Shown piece after piece: positions 10,566 to 23,005 of a DNA stretch of 64,000 bases (the stretch's first letter is position 1; every line of letters starts with the position of its first letter). The notes under the pieces are model-generated. The model saw nothing but the letters and a program-made list of their open reading frames with translations. It was not told the origin of the DNA and did no database searches. Source of the stretch: Grammothele lineata. Taxonomy: Eukaryota > Basidiomycota > Agaricomycetes > Polyporales > Polyporaceae. The stretch covers positions 310,001-374,000 of the forward strand of contig NDFF03000098.1 in assembly GCA_002150815.3 (NCBI GenBank), in the 5' to 3' direction. The position numbers and the translations under genes were made by a program.

Positions 10566-13428
10566 TGCGTACGCACGTCTAGTCGCCGGTAAGCAAGCAA
10601 GGAACGACGAGCATTAAGCGAACTCGCGCATTGACTGACTCGTTATTAAGGCTCGTCGTGGGTTCCGGCGGCGCTGCGTCCGGAGGCGGCTGGGCCCTCA
10701 CCACGGCTTAGCGTCGCGGTGCGGCCGCCGCGATATCTAGCGTGGTCGGCAACTAGTCAGCCGCGTTGCAACCAGGCCGCCGCCGCGGCAGCAAAATGCT
10801 CGTCGGGGAGGGCTTCGGGGAGACGGGGCTTGACGTACTCGAATGCTTAACAACAAGACCGATCAACAGAACGTCTATTATACGCGAGTGAGTAAGTAGG
10901 CGAGCCTTCACAACGACACGGAGAGGTTGAGCTCGCGGGCAAGCTTGGAGGAAGCCGCCGGGAACGGGGCGGGGCGCCTTCACGGGGAACGGAACACGGG
11001 CCGCAACGGCCCTGCGGGAGGACGGTCCATGCATACCGTGCACGCCAGCCACTGCCCCGCCCCGCCTCGCCTGCGATCGAAACGCCTTCAGGCTTCACGT
11101 TGCGCTCCATCGCCCCAGCTCGTGTCGCGCGGCCAACGACTATCGAGCGTCGAGGCGAAACGCGATCGCGATCGAGTTGAACCGTCTCAACGCATAACGC
11201 GAGCATGCTCCACCGCCCTTGAATAATGTGATGAATCTTGAAGCCCCTCTTGGGTCTTTGGACCTCGGGGAAGGGAAGAAGGGGGGAGGGATGATCGAGG
11301 TACTTACATACTACGCTCCATATACTGACTGGCTGGGTCGCGACGACGACCGATCGACTCCTGCGCGACGACAAAATGTGCAGAGAATGAAGAGCACCGC
11401 CGGCAGTCGAAATGTTGATCGACGTTTTCAATGAGATTGAGGACGCCTCAGGGCGGGAACCCGGAAGTCCTCGTTAGGGGCCGGCGGCGAGGCACTTAGT
11501 CTGCCCGCAGAGGGAGCACTGGTAGAGGGGCGTCGGCGCGTCGTGCGGCTGAGGGGAACTCGAAGGCGGCGCGGAGGGATGAACGTCGTCGCGGCGCAGA
11601 ATGAAGCGTGAAACTCCCCTCTGACCATTGCCAACGTTCAGGAGGTCCGCCACGGCGGTTCCGACGGCGTGCGGGAGTCGGGACGGCCCCGCGCCCCGCC
11701 CGCCGCATTTGCTTCCGCCTCCGACGCCTCGAGAGATACACGTGCGCGACGCCACAACCCGCCACCGCCGCCACACGGCGTACGGGACGGACGGATGTCG
11801 GAGGCGGCGTCCACGCGTCCCGCCAGTGTCCCCCGCGCGCCGGCGGCGGCGGGATCCTAATCGAGACACTCGGAGCCGCCATCGTTGTGGCTAGAGTAGC
11901 TCGCGATCGCGCCGCGCGGCGGGGAACACCCTCAGCGGACTGTGAGAAGGAAGGAGGGAGGCACGATCGACGCGCGCGCGTCGGTCTAGGATGTCGGTGC
12001 GGCGTCCTTCAAAAGCTTCTTCCACACCGTGCATGCATGCACGCCTGCGTACAAAGCATCAACATGCAACGCTAACATACGGTCGCGCAGGAAACTACTT
12101 GCCTCCATAGACTCGAGCCCTAGCCCCAGCTTCTCTGTGCGAATATCCGGATATCTCTCGCCCACAATCTCGCGGAACACCGCGAGGCCCTCGAGGCCTC
12201 GAGGCTGCATGCTTCTTTCGAGTCTGAGATCTGACGTCCGAGAACATATCCTCGGAAGGCAAAGAGGCAAACCACAATAGACGCTCACTACATACATAGA
12301 GATCGGGGGCGGGGCGGGGTCCGCAGCACCCATTGACCCAAGTATGTAGTGGGCGGCGGCGGTGCGGCAGGACGCGTCCTGCGTATATCGATGCGGACTC
12401 TAGGGGCGTTGCCAAGGCGGGGCGCGCGCAGGCGATAACGCGAACGTGAACGAGGCGGGCGGTGGCGAGGCGGGCGATAGGGGGCGGCTGCCGCGCCGCG
12501 ATCGAGCTCGATGGCTGACAGTACTGGTGACAGAGGAGACTCCTGTTTGGGAACTTTTCGAGCAGCGATCGAGGCGTCGGGGGTTTGAGCGCCGGCGGGG
12601 GCGGCGGGATGGGCGTCGTTGGACGTTGCGCTGGGATGCAGGCGCAGAGGGCGGAGAGGGCGTGGGGGCTGAAGAGGGCGGAGTGGAAGGTGGAAGAGAC
12701 GCCGGCACCGACGTCGAGCGCGACCGCGGAACGTTCGCGTTCCCGACGCGCGTCGAGGAGTCAGCGTTGCGGCAGGCGCAAGCGAGGGACTCACCTTCGC
12801 TTCAAAGTCGCGAGCGCGCAGTCTTCTGGTTCTTCGCGTCGTCGTCTTCAAGATGATGGCCGTCCATTGTCACCGAAACGCGCACACAAAAGCACACAAA
12901 CGAAGAGCGGTATTAATCTTTTCTTTGTATCATGAAATGAGGGGGGCCCCGCGCGCACTGCGCGGAGCAGGGCCATAAGTAAGCCTGTATACCTAGATAG
13001 ATACCATGCGAGTGCGGGCGGGCGCGGGCCTGTGTTCTTCTTAGCGGAGGGTACAAATACAACAGATGAAATATGCACCAGAGTCGATCGGCGGAGAGCG
13101 AGAGACGAGATGAGATGAGAGAGAGAGAGAATATGTGTGCGTTGTGTACGTGATATGTATGCGTGCGGGATGTGAGACGATGCGTGAGAGAAGAGGATGA
13201 TTGGACTACCTACGAGGAACCCCGCGATCCCGAGAGCAACGGGTGGGAGAGGGAGGGGGAGGGAGGGAGGGAGGGACGTCGGGGTATAATGATACGAACG
13301 CATTAGTGGTCCGAGCCATGCATGCAAAACTATGTATGGGGCCGCACACGCGCGCGACGCCGGGGGAGCAGAACATGATGACATGATGAAGCATGATATG
13401 AAAGCAAGAGCAAGTAAGAGGAGGAAAT
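10566..13428. other. GC-rich stretch with possible degenerate minus-strand exons
   Basis: No complete gene can be assembled. Hints of minus-strand coding include a short C-terminal-looking segment ending near 10757 (FEYVKPRLPEALPDEHF), a helix-rich frame at 11986-12280 (EGLAVFREIVGERYPDI), and an ATG-opened frame at 12851 that runs into a good GTGAGT donor near 12793. These could be exons of one diverged or broken gene, or chance frames in CpG-rich DNA. I could not link them with consistent splice phases. Confidence 0.3.
13241..13276 (+). repeat. G-rich purine tract (GGGA/GGGAGG repeats)
   Basis: A 36-base almost pure purine run with at least six blocks of three or more G, about 150 bp past the stop codon of the minus-strand cyclin, so its transcript would carry the C-rich complement in the 3' UTR. 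The G-runs fit the pattern for a G-quadruplex or triplex-forming tract. Confidence 0.8.
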
Positions 13429-14564
13429 CTACCATACGCATGGATTCGCGCGCGCGAAGATGTCGCCGCACTTCGCCTTCTTGAGCACGGCGGGCACCGC
13501 GCGCGCGTACGCCACGGCGGACGCGGAGACGGGCATGTGGTGCGCGGCGGCGGGGGACGACGACGTCGAGTCGACGTTGACGTTGATCGGCGCGCCGACG
13601 GTCCCGCTCCCGACGACCCGGACCGAGTGGTCCTCATACCCGAGTGGTGTCGAGGGGGGCGCGGACGACGCGGGGGACGTCGACGTCGACATGGACGACT
13701 CGGGGGTATCAGGCGTATCGGGGGTGGCGGGGGATGACTGCCCGGAGTACGGGGGCGCGCCGGCGTGGACGGGCACGGGCGGGGGGATGGGCTTCGGCGG
13801 CGAGGTCGACGGCGGTTGCTGTGACTTGGACGCGAAGACGGGGGTGGGCGCGGGGACGCCGGTGGGGGCGTAGGGAGTAGTCGAGGGCATAGGGGAGGGC
13901 GCGGGCGAAGGGAGGACATACGTGGGGTAAGGACCGTGGCCCTTGAAGTCGCGCCGCACCTTCTGCTCAAACTCCTTCAACGCCGAGGGTTCGATGTTGA
14001 GCTGCCACTCCAAATACGAGCACATCTCCCGCTCCATCTGGTTAATCTCCCGGAGAGCGAACATGCCCTGGCCGACGATGGACCAGGACTTGTTGGAGTA
14101 TGTGTCGTCGCAGATCACCTTGGACGCGATCATGAACGCCGATATAAATAGTCGGTGGCCCGACGAGCCCCGCGCGGCGGGAAACCGGGCTTTTAGGCGT
14201 TGCAAGAGATAGAGGGCGGCAAAGGTGACGGAGGAATGAAGGCGCGTACGATGGAGGGCGTACGCGATGAAGTTGGCGAGGGGCGGGGAAGGGGCGGGGG
14301 GCACCGACGTCGAAAGCGGCGGCAGTTCCGGGCACGCAAATAAATGCGTGACGAATCGCGCGCAAAGCTTCGCGGTCTCTTCATGACCGTAGTACGGGTC
14401 CTGCGGATGACAAGTTCGAAGGCCGAATCGGGCAAGGGGGAGAAGGGCGCTATACTCACCACCACAGCGTGGGAGCTCGACCCCGAGGGTCTCGAGGACA
14501 GCTTGGACTGCCTCTTGAACGGGGAGGGGTGGCGAGCGGTGGAGGGACCGGAGACGGAGGCCAT
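13429..14564 (-). CDS. PHO80/PCL-type cyclin, third copy (two exons)
   Basis: Predicted regulatory cyclin of a PHO85-type kinase. Exon 1 is 14564-14460 (35 codons starting MASVSG). A 59-nt GTGAGT...CCGCAG intron in phase 0 follows, then exon 2 at 14400-13429, giving about 358 residues. The cyclin box is complete: ARFVTHLF, then LANFIAYAL, FAALYLLQRLKARFP, the helix-3 signature HRLFISAFMIASKVICDD, and EINQMEREMCSYLEWQLNIEP. This is the best match to the family among the three left-hand copies. The C-terminal 150 residues are rich in proline, serine and threonine and probably disordered, ending in a KKAKCGD basic patch. The intron lies at the same codon position as in the 0.95-kb copy, supporting descent from one gene. 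Upstream ATGs in other frames exist, so the start is likely rather than proven. Confidence 0.85.
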
Positions 14565-17500
14565 TGAGGAGCGGGACGCGGACGACGGGAGGGGAAGTCT
14601 AGGGCGTGGACAAAGGGGAGCGACTTGGTGGGGGAGGGCTGTTGGAGGGAACTGATATAAGCACCTTGCGATGCGGCTAGCGGTGGACCCGGCCAACGGA
14701 CGCCAGACGGACATGGGAGGTGCGCCCCGGCACGGTCAAACGCCCAACGGCGTCCTTCCGGCATCAGCGCGAAATTATCAGGACAAACCCATTTGTCGGA
14801 GTTTGAACCCGTCCCCTTCTGATCCGGAAGCCCGAGGCGCGTGTCCGCCAAAGAAGTTCGAAGTGGAAACTCACCGTGGGAGGCGCCTTTTGGGGACAGG
14901 AACGAGGCGGGGGCGTGTGTCGCTCGCTTGGACGGCGCGAGGAGATGGCAAGTGTGCACGTACGGTGGCTCAGGCGGCTGAGCGTCGAGGACGGCGGGGG
15001 AGACGGAACGGCAAGGCGAGCAAAGCGGGAGAGGGCAGAGTCGATGAGACGACGAGAAGGACGAGGAGCGGGGGCAGAGGGATATATATGTGTGTGCGTT
15101 GGGTGGCGAGTGGGGCGAACAGCCCATAGCCAGGAACGTGCCAGCAGATCCCAATCGGAAACGCTCTGCCGTGGCCGGACTGTCCCCTTTTCGGGGCGAG
15201 TCCATGGGCCATGGCTGGCTCCGAGCTCCGAAACGCTCCTGTCCTGGGTCCTGTCTCTTCCGGCGTCGGACCAAGCGCCCCCGCCCCCAATCGCGCCATG
15301 CCGCCTTCCAGCGCTCCCTCCCCGCCTCTGTTACGGCGCCTCCCGGCCTCTCCTCCCTTCCGCCACGCTGACTGAACGTACGGCCGCCGCGCTCCACCTC
15401 GCACGGCGCGCGATACAGCCAACGACTTCGAACGACAGCCCCGACGCCAACTTTGTCCCGACGCGCCCGCCCGACGCTCTCTTCCGCCTTCTCAGACCCG
15501 CCGCGCCCAGTCCACAGCGGGGCTGGGCACGCCTACGCGACCCGTCAGCCACCGCGCGTGTCCGACACAGCATCGCCCCCCTCGCCGACTCCACCGTCGC
15601 CCGCGTCGGGCGGACACATCCGCCGCGCCCGCGCGCGCAACTTGGACGGCCAATCATCCCTGATTCCATCCTCCCTCCTGTGTCGGCGCCCCCGCTCACT
15701 CAAGTTCTCAGTGTCACCGTGCACGCGCGGCGTCCGCCGCCGTCGCGAATTCCGACGCGCGTGCAGTTGTAGCTGCCGCCCTTCCCGACGCCTTCTTCTG
15801 CCTGCGCGCGCGGGCTCAAACAGATCCCCGTCCCAGTCCACCTGCGGCGCGTAGTGTGTCCGCCGTCGATCGGTCCACCTCGCTTTTCGGGATGTCGTTT
15901 GTATCCTCATTCGAGCTCGCCCAGCCGTTCTGCTCTATGCCCCGCGCCACAGCGGTGTATCTCGCGCCGCCGGCTCAGGAGGCGTCACCTCCGCTTCCGC
16001 CTCCGCCAGCTTCTCCTCCAACTGCGCCGCTATACAGATACTTGCGTCTGTGGCGCCAAGACGAGCCACGAGTGCACAAGTCTCCACAAACGCAGACGTT
16101 TTCGTCAAGCGTCGAGCATGAGCCAGCCCATGAATTCAACTTCCGGGCGGGCGCCTCCACACCCACGCACGAAGCTATGACGTTGCTCGGACGGTGGCCC
16201 TCTCCCCGCCCAGCTACTGACCTCATCGCCTCCGTTCATATCCATCCGGCCTGCTGTCTATCCGCCACAGTTGCTCGCGACGGCTACAATATAGTACTTA
16301 CATGCGACGCCCCCTCCCCTTCCTCGCGCCCGCACCCGCCCGCATTTCACGCGCCATCACCTGCCCATGCCATGCCCAAGCTATGCATACGGGGCGCCAC
16401 TTCCGTCGCACATCCATCACTGTCCGCCTCCTAGCAGCACGTCGAGCCCGCCCTCAACGCAGTTTGGCAGCGCTCGACGGCGGCATGGACGTGGACGTGC
16501 GCGATGCCGATGCATGATGGCGGCTCCTCTCCGCTCAAACCAGTCGTGCCCGACGCATCCCCGTCCGTTCGAGACCCGGGCACAGCTGTGGTTCCCGCCC
16601 GCCTTGGCGTTGTTATCCCCGAATCTGGCCACCAGTGTTCCACTTGCCATATCCCCATCCCGCCCCATCGCGACGCGGTCGTCCCGAGCCGCGCGGACGA
16701 ACGTTAACGTTCGTCGTGCAAACTTCACGGCCCTGGCCCCTAAGTTTTCCAATTTCCAGATGTCCTCCCGGGCCCTTGTCCTCCTATCCGCCGCCGTCGG
16801 TGGCCCCGCGCGGGCGCTACGGCGACCACGACAGTCGACAGGATTCCCCGCTAGCGCTTCCGAACCTTCTGAACCGTTTCCGTTCGTCTGTGGCGAAACG
16901 AGGCGAGGCGGATGCGAGTGCGAGTACAGCGAACGTTAACGCTAACGTACGTGCGCACGCCCCCACTCTCCTCCGGCGCCGCCGCAGATTCACGCTCGGA
17001 CTCGGATTCGGACTCGGGCTCGGGTGCGGCCCTGAACTATGGCCCGGCGCTCGGTCAAATATCCAAGAATCACGGTATCTCATCCATTTTGGAAGTGACA
17101 TGGTACTTCGTGCATATGGACGCCGGAGCCCGAAGCGGGGTGCGAGGTGCGAGGTGTTCCCGGCAACTTGAGCATATCGGGCCCTTACTCCATCGTACGT
17201 ACAGACTGTCCACCGTATTGTATGCTCACTACTGGGTCCGCCGCTTGAGGAGGCTCGCTAGGGACGCCGGCGCGGACACCCGTGCCTCAGTCCCCAACCC
17301 CGGCGTCTTAAACGGCATCTTGCTGCTAGTTCTTCAGGCGCGTCTCTCCACTCCCCACACTCGCCGTTCATCTTGGAATAAAGGGTGTTCATTTGGGCGT
17401 ACCGGGTCCGGATGGCCGTGCAGGGCCTGGTATCGGCAAAGCAGAGTAGAGCAAATACCCCTCGCGCGCTCCAAGTGGTGAGTTCTTCCCGATCGTGATC

Positions 17501-17905
17501 GTTGAACGTGACAATTGCGGTGGGGAGATGGGGAGATCGCCGGCCGGGGAGGGATGGAGGGAAGGGGAGACGGACATACGGAGATCTGGCCAGTATCTGT
17601 GCTTGTGCTTGTGTTACACTTACGCACTCCCGGCTTTACTGGGATGTTACTCACTCACATACATAGATGGCAGATGTGAGATGTGAGATGCTCGGGTCGC
17701 CGTTGGTGTCTGCCCGGGCATAACCCACATACATGATGGGACGAGATATGCCCGTGGGGTTGTTACTGTAGTCATCGCGTCCGCCAGTGCACACTCGAGG
17801 TAAGGTCGCACGGGCACGCCGCGCGGCGCGAGTCGTTGATCTCGGCCATCGCCTTCAGGTAACAGGTTCGGTCTCTGGGCGGTCCCGCGCGCGCGCGATC
17901 CCAGA

Positions 17906-17932
17906 GCTCTGTGCTCTGTGCTCTGTGCTCTC
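17906..17932 (+). repeat. Heptanucleotide tandem repeat (GCTCTGT)n
   Basis: Nearly four perfect copies of a 7-bp unit, directly after a CG-alternating run at about 17886-17897. It lies inside the gene-free region. Confidence 0.85.
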
Positions 17933-20900
17933 CCACTGAGTACTGAGTGACAGAATGGCACACCATGTCCACACTCTCATCGGCTAACCAGCGCGAAGCA
18001 GCACCAGCACCAGCACGCTCGCGCGCCCGACGTAACGAGTACGTGCAGAAGCGCCGCACGCGCGGGGGCAGCGTGCCTCGCTTCCTCAGGCTTACGAAGA
18101 GCGAAGAGGCGCCCGCGCCACGAAGGGCGTGCATGGGGCGCGGGCGCGGGCGCCTGCGCTGCTACTCTGCATTTTCACTTGCGCCCAGTACGTCTGGTTT
18201 ACGCTTTGCCTCGACAGCACGTTTCGTTGCGCTAAACATCCCTTGAATCTTTCGAGGCGACGACTTCAACTTCACCAGGCCTCGGGGGTGCGCCACGTCC
18301 ACATCCACCGTTCATTGCCCATGTCGCACGCACGTTCCAGCGTGCACCGTGACGGTAGTTTCGTCTCGCGAAGAACGTGCTCCCATCGAAGCACACAACG
18401 CTCGATAGGCAGCCGAGAACGGAGTCGTATACGGTACGGAGCGCACCGAGTGCCAGCGGATCGCGAGTCGCGAATCGCGGAACGCGGAACGCGACGCGCA
18501 GGAAGTCCGTCCCGGGGCCCCGCACGCTCTTACGCTCTTACGCCATATCGCGCGCAGACGATCGCGGCTACCCTTCCGTCACCTTCCGCTTCGCATGCGC
18601 ATCCGCCGCGATAACCTCCGTGCGTGCGTCGACGACTCCCCGGGCCCGTTGGTTTGCTGGCGGGTACCGAGTGGCTGCTGAGCTGTGGGTTGCGTCTTTG
18701 TTTCTCGTGCATTGACCGTGTCCTGTGATGGCCGGCCGAGCGTACGTCCTCTAGCCTCGAGGCGTCCGTCACCGAGGCACACCCTGGGCCCTTACGGTAG
18801 CTTGGAACACCGCGACGCGCACGTAGGCTACGTTCAGGCCCGTGCGCACCGCACTGCTTCCCTTTCTTCTTTTCCTTATCCTTCGTCTTCGGCGCGCTTC
18901 GCTCGAGTCGTCGAGGGCGTTCCGCGACGCTTCACGCGCACGCTTTACTGGGGGTGGCACCCCTCACATTATGTCTGTCTGTTTCTTTGTCTGATCTAGA
19001 TCTACAGCTGAAACCTGCAAGGGACGCGTGCACGCACGGCCCCTCGAGCCACCCGAGTTCGAAGTTGGAGGCGCAGTGCGGCGCTCGATCAACGCGTTGC
19101 ATTGCATGCGCTTAACTGGCGCATGTGCGGGAAGAGGAACTTGAAGAAGAGGCCCCTTGTCGTCATCACTGCGCGGAGGCGGCCTGACCGGCGCGAGCCC
19201 GCGCCACACGCTCTCGCGAAAAGCCTGCGAGAAGCAAAGCGTCGACGCGTCACGTTGGGCAAGGGCGTGTGCGGCGGCGGGGCGTGCGCGTGTGATGCTG
19301 GTAGGTCTTCCGCGCCGCTTTCTGCTGTATGAAGGCTAAGCGGCACCCTGCGACTCTGTTCCACGCCTGGGAGCTCCGCGAACAGGCCGAGTGCGCGCTG
19401 CGCGGTTCCAGTGCCCTAATACCGCGCATATAGTGCCTTTCACCCTCTTTTGCTTTCATGCGAGGGGCCATTGTTTGTCCTCTGCGGACGAGAGGCGCAC
19501 AAGGGAATGAAAGGGGTTCGCGGGAACGATATCTGGATACGTTCGACGGCGACAGGACGTGTCGGTGGACCAGCGTATGCTCGCGTGGGCCTTAATGCAA
19601 GCTCGTGATAGGGGGCCTTCTTTGTCTGACGGCGGGCGGGGACGTCGGTCGTGCTCTTTCGTCTTTGAATAGTCGACTACCCGTCTCGTCTTTTGGGCAC
19701 TGAGCGCTTTCCACGGTAGAGTTCGCCGCGGTGCTCCGCGCACGTTAACGTTGTGCGTCGGGACACGTGCTCAGCCACCGCTGCATAGCTAGCTTCAGGC
19801 CGGTGCGATGAACGTAACTCTCATCTTGCGTCTCCTCGCATCGCTTTGGAGGAGGGTTCAGTGCGGTGAGTGCAATACAATCTCGGTAGGCTGGATGGTT
19901 AACGTTCTGTTCCTGTCAGTCTTCGGGCTCGACGTAGATACTCACGCCTTCTCACCGCGGGGAAATTGTGGTCTGACGTCAGATCGTCATCGAGGTATCT
20001 CCTGGACGACCCAATCTGGCTTTCGGCTCCCAGCTCGCAGCCTCCGTCGCACAGCGCACATCGCGCATCGTTCCGCCTCGCCGAACCCCGCGTTCAGCGC
20101 ATATCTCTCGCACACTTGGCGCACCGGATACCTGCATCGCGCTTCGCAGCATCGACAATGTTCTTCCACATTCATTCTGCGCATCCCTGTCCCCCTTGGG
20201 AAGCTGCTTCTCACTCAGCATTAGGGCAATATCACGATCCCGAGATGAACTCTACCGTATCGCATACAGGACCGACCAGGACAACTTCAATCACGTCGAT
20301 GACGTCACTGGACCCTCCTCATTGTCGACCCCTTTCGTTCGCGCTCCGGTCATTCTCTCTCCGGCTGGACTTATGGCTATCCAGATAGAACCCTCCTGTC
20401 GTAGAGGCCCACCTTGCATACCATACGCGCTGACCAGTGCGCAAGAACTGTAAGTACTCCTGTGCGTACGTACCGGACGCAGCGAGCACCCTGCTGCGCA
20501 GACGCCGAGATAGATATCCCGGCCACTCGGCGATTGCTCGTGCGGGGTGGCCGGCACCGCCACCTAGACCTGCCCGATCCGTCTACGATCGAGATCCCTT
20601 CCCCGCCCCAAGGGGCTGTGCGTCGGTCGCGGCCTCCGTCTCCGTCTCCGCCCGCGCACTGACTTTTCCGCGACCAGAGAAGAAGGTTGGCTCGAGGGGA
20701 TCTGCGGATATGCGGGCGGGAAGGCGGGTATGGCCTTCTTCTGGGCTGTGAAGGGGAGTTCCCAGTCAGTCTCGAGAGGGAAGGTTGGCGGGACGCGAGG
20801 GAAGTCTGAGCCTCGAGGCGCGGCGCTATAGGGTCAAAGCGTGTAGTTACGCTCGGCGTTGGCGGCCTGCGCCTTGTCCATGTCGGTGCGTCCGTGCACT

Positions 20901-22989
20901 TTTTCTTCCTGTCCCGTCCTGTGCTGAGAGTGCGTACTTCTTGGCTTTCTAGAAAGCAGCGAGGACCTTTGGGAGTCGATGGTTGCGCTTGGGCCTCCAG
21001 GTCCGTCAAGACGCAACGTCACATCCTTTGATCAACCGTCCAACGATAGATGGTCGCATTCACTAGTGGGGAGCGCATCATGCGCTGGTATATGTACGTA
21101 GCTGTACTACTAGTGCGCCTGTCTAGCTGACAGGGTATAAGCAGCACAACCATTGAGAGCGTAACACGATCTATTGTATCTCCGGGTGACGGAACATCGA
21201 TGCACATCGAGCTTGGGCGGGCTAATCGCACTGCCCACCTCGTCTATGATTTGCCTCAACGTCGTCCATAGATATCTCACCTCTGCGGACTGCGGAACTC
21301 GCAACATCTGCGGTCCTTGGGTCCGCTCGTTGCGAAACACGATTATGACAGCGAATCCTGGATTCCCTCGTCGACCCTTGATGAAGATGGCGGAGCGCAT
21401 GATGACTCTCGCCCCTCTCGCCCCCTTCCCGCGACGCGACGACATGGCGCCGGACGATGTCCACTCACGGCCGTCCGATGACCGACGCGCCGGGTGGTGT
21501 CGTAAAGCGGACTGGTACGCATCACGCTCCCGCGCCGCTGCCAGCCCCATATGGACCCATGGCGCGCGGCGCTCGAGCTTTCGCGGACGGAGAAACCGAG
21601 CTGCACAAACGGAGCAGATCTCGCCCCGACAGCGACGATCTCTCTGACAGCAACGGTCGTCGTGCCCGCGCGGGGGTGGGCGGGCGGTCGGGGACGACGA
21701 CATTGGCAGGACCCTTGCATCGCTTGCGCGAGCCTCAGGACCCGTTCATTGTCGCGCTCCCACCGCGCAGGGCGCGCGCCGTGGCCATCACCAGGCGGGC
21801 GAGCCGCAATTGACCGGCGGAGGACTTCCTCGGATACGCATTGCGTATGTATGTAGTAGCCGGCCCCTTTGCAATTGTGCAATGGGAACTTGGTGATGAT
21901 GGGCGTGCATGGGAGCGAGCCTGCGCGCGTTCTCGCGACTCCTCGCGCGTCGTGCAGGGTCGGTGACGGCGCGGGCGACGCGGCGGGGAGCGCGCGCTGA
22001 GCGCCAGTCTCGCTTGCGGCCATTTCTGTTTTCTGTTTAGTCCCCGGGGCACGGCGGAAGTCGCCGGATCGTGGGAAGGCTGGCTCTTTTGGGCTCGGGC
22101 CACGAGCTGCCACGAGGCGGGCGACGCGCTCGAGCTTTTGCCAATGCCAGCGTTTCTCCCACCTCCATCGTCGTGCTCGTGGTTTCCCATATCCATGAGA
22201 CCATAGTACGGCCGCGCGCGTACGAGGCGGCTCCTGGCACGTCTCACGGACTGCGTATTGGAACTCAGCTCGGTGCAAGCTCCGGGAGCGCCCTGTGTCC
22301 TCAAGACTGAAATGAAGGCTTGAAAGCAAGACTGCGGACAACGCGGGTACCTGCATGTCCAATATCCATGCTTGTCAGTGCGTCGTCGGGACGCTTGCCG
22401 GGTCTGCTTCTAATGTACGTGCGATGGGCCTGCTGATCCGCCTTTCACTGGCAGGTGATACGCACCGGGTTGTGGGCATGGGTAATCCAGGCTTCACCTG
22501 CAAGTCGCCCTCCAAATGCCTACCGCCAAATGCTCAAGCGCGAAGTTTCAAACACTGTGACGAAATGAAGGCAGAACATGATCTTGCAGGATCCAAACGT
22601 CAGTCCCGTAAACGCCCACTATTCCTGCTCGTGCCCTTCTCCGTAGCCGATATCACCATCGCAGCGCGCTGCATCCCAGCCGTGGCGGGCCCCGTCTCCC
22701 TCGTGCACACGCCGCTCTGCTTCCGGCCGTCTTCGCGAAACCGCATGCGCACGGGCGCGATGGCTCTTCCACGGCGCGCGCTGCGGTTCGCTCTTACGGC
22801 TCGGTTTACGGGACGGACGCCTCGCTAAGCGGGAGTGATATAGCCTCTAAAGGCGCGAGCGGCCCGCTGCGTCTATCCCGCCTCGTGCGTTCCTGCCGGC
22901 GTCCTAGGATGTTTGGAGACGGGCTGCAGTGCGACTGACATCAATGTGAGTGCGCAGGGGCGCTGGTGTCGACGGTGTTGTTTGGTATA

Positions 22990-23005
22990 CGTACGTACGT
23001 ACGTG
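22990..23005. repeat. Self-complementary (ACGT)4 microsatellite
   Basis: Four perfect ACGT units, followed by a short ATCC repeat. The unit is palindromic, so single strands could fold back on themselves. No gene context is visible. Confidence 0.85.

Noticed and set aside
12288..12851. 187-codon minus-strand frame rich in R and P
   Set aside because: Composition matches random GC-rich translation. The good GTGAGT inside it would end the first exon after 19 codons.
15942..16107. Helical-looking minus-strand frame (QLEEKLAEAEAEV)
   Set aside because: No ATG precedes it in frame, and no AG acceptor lies between the upstream stop and the segment, so no exon can enter it.
15856..16434. 192-codon plus-strand frame
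   Set aside because: Proline/serine-rich low-complexity translation with no motif and no coherent neighbours; the opposite strand looks equally plausible.
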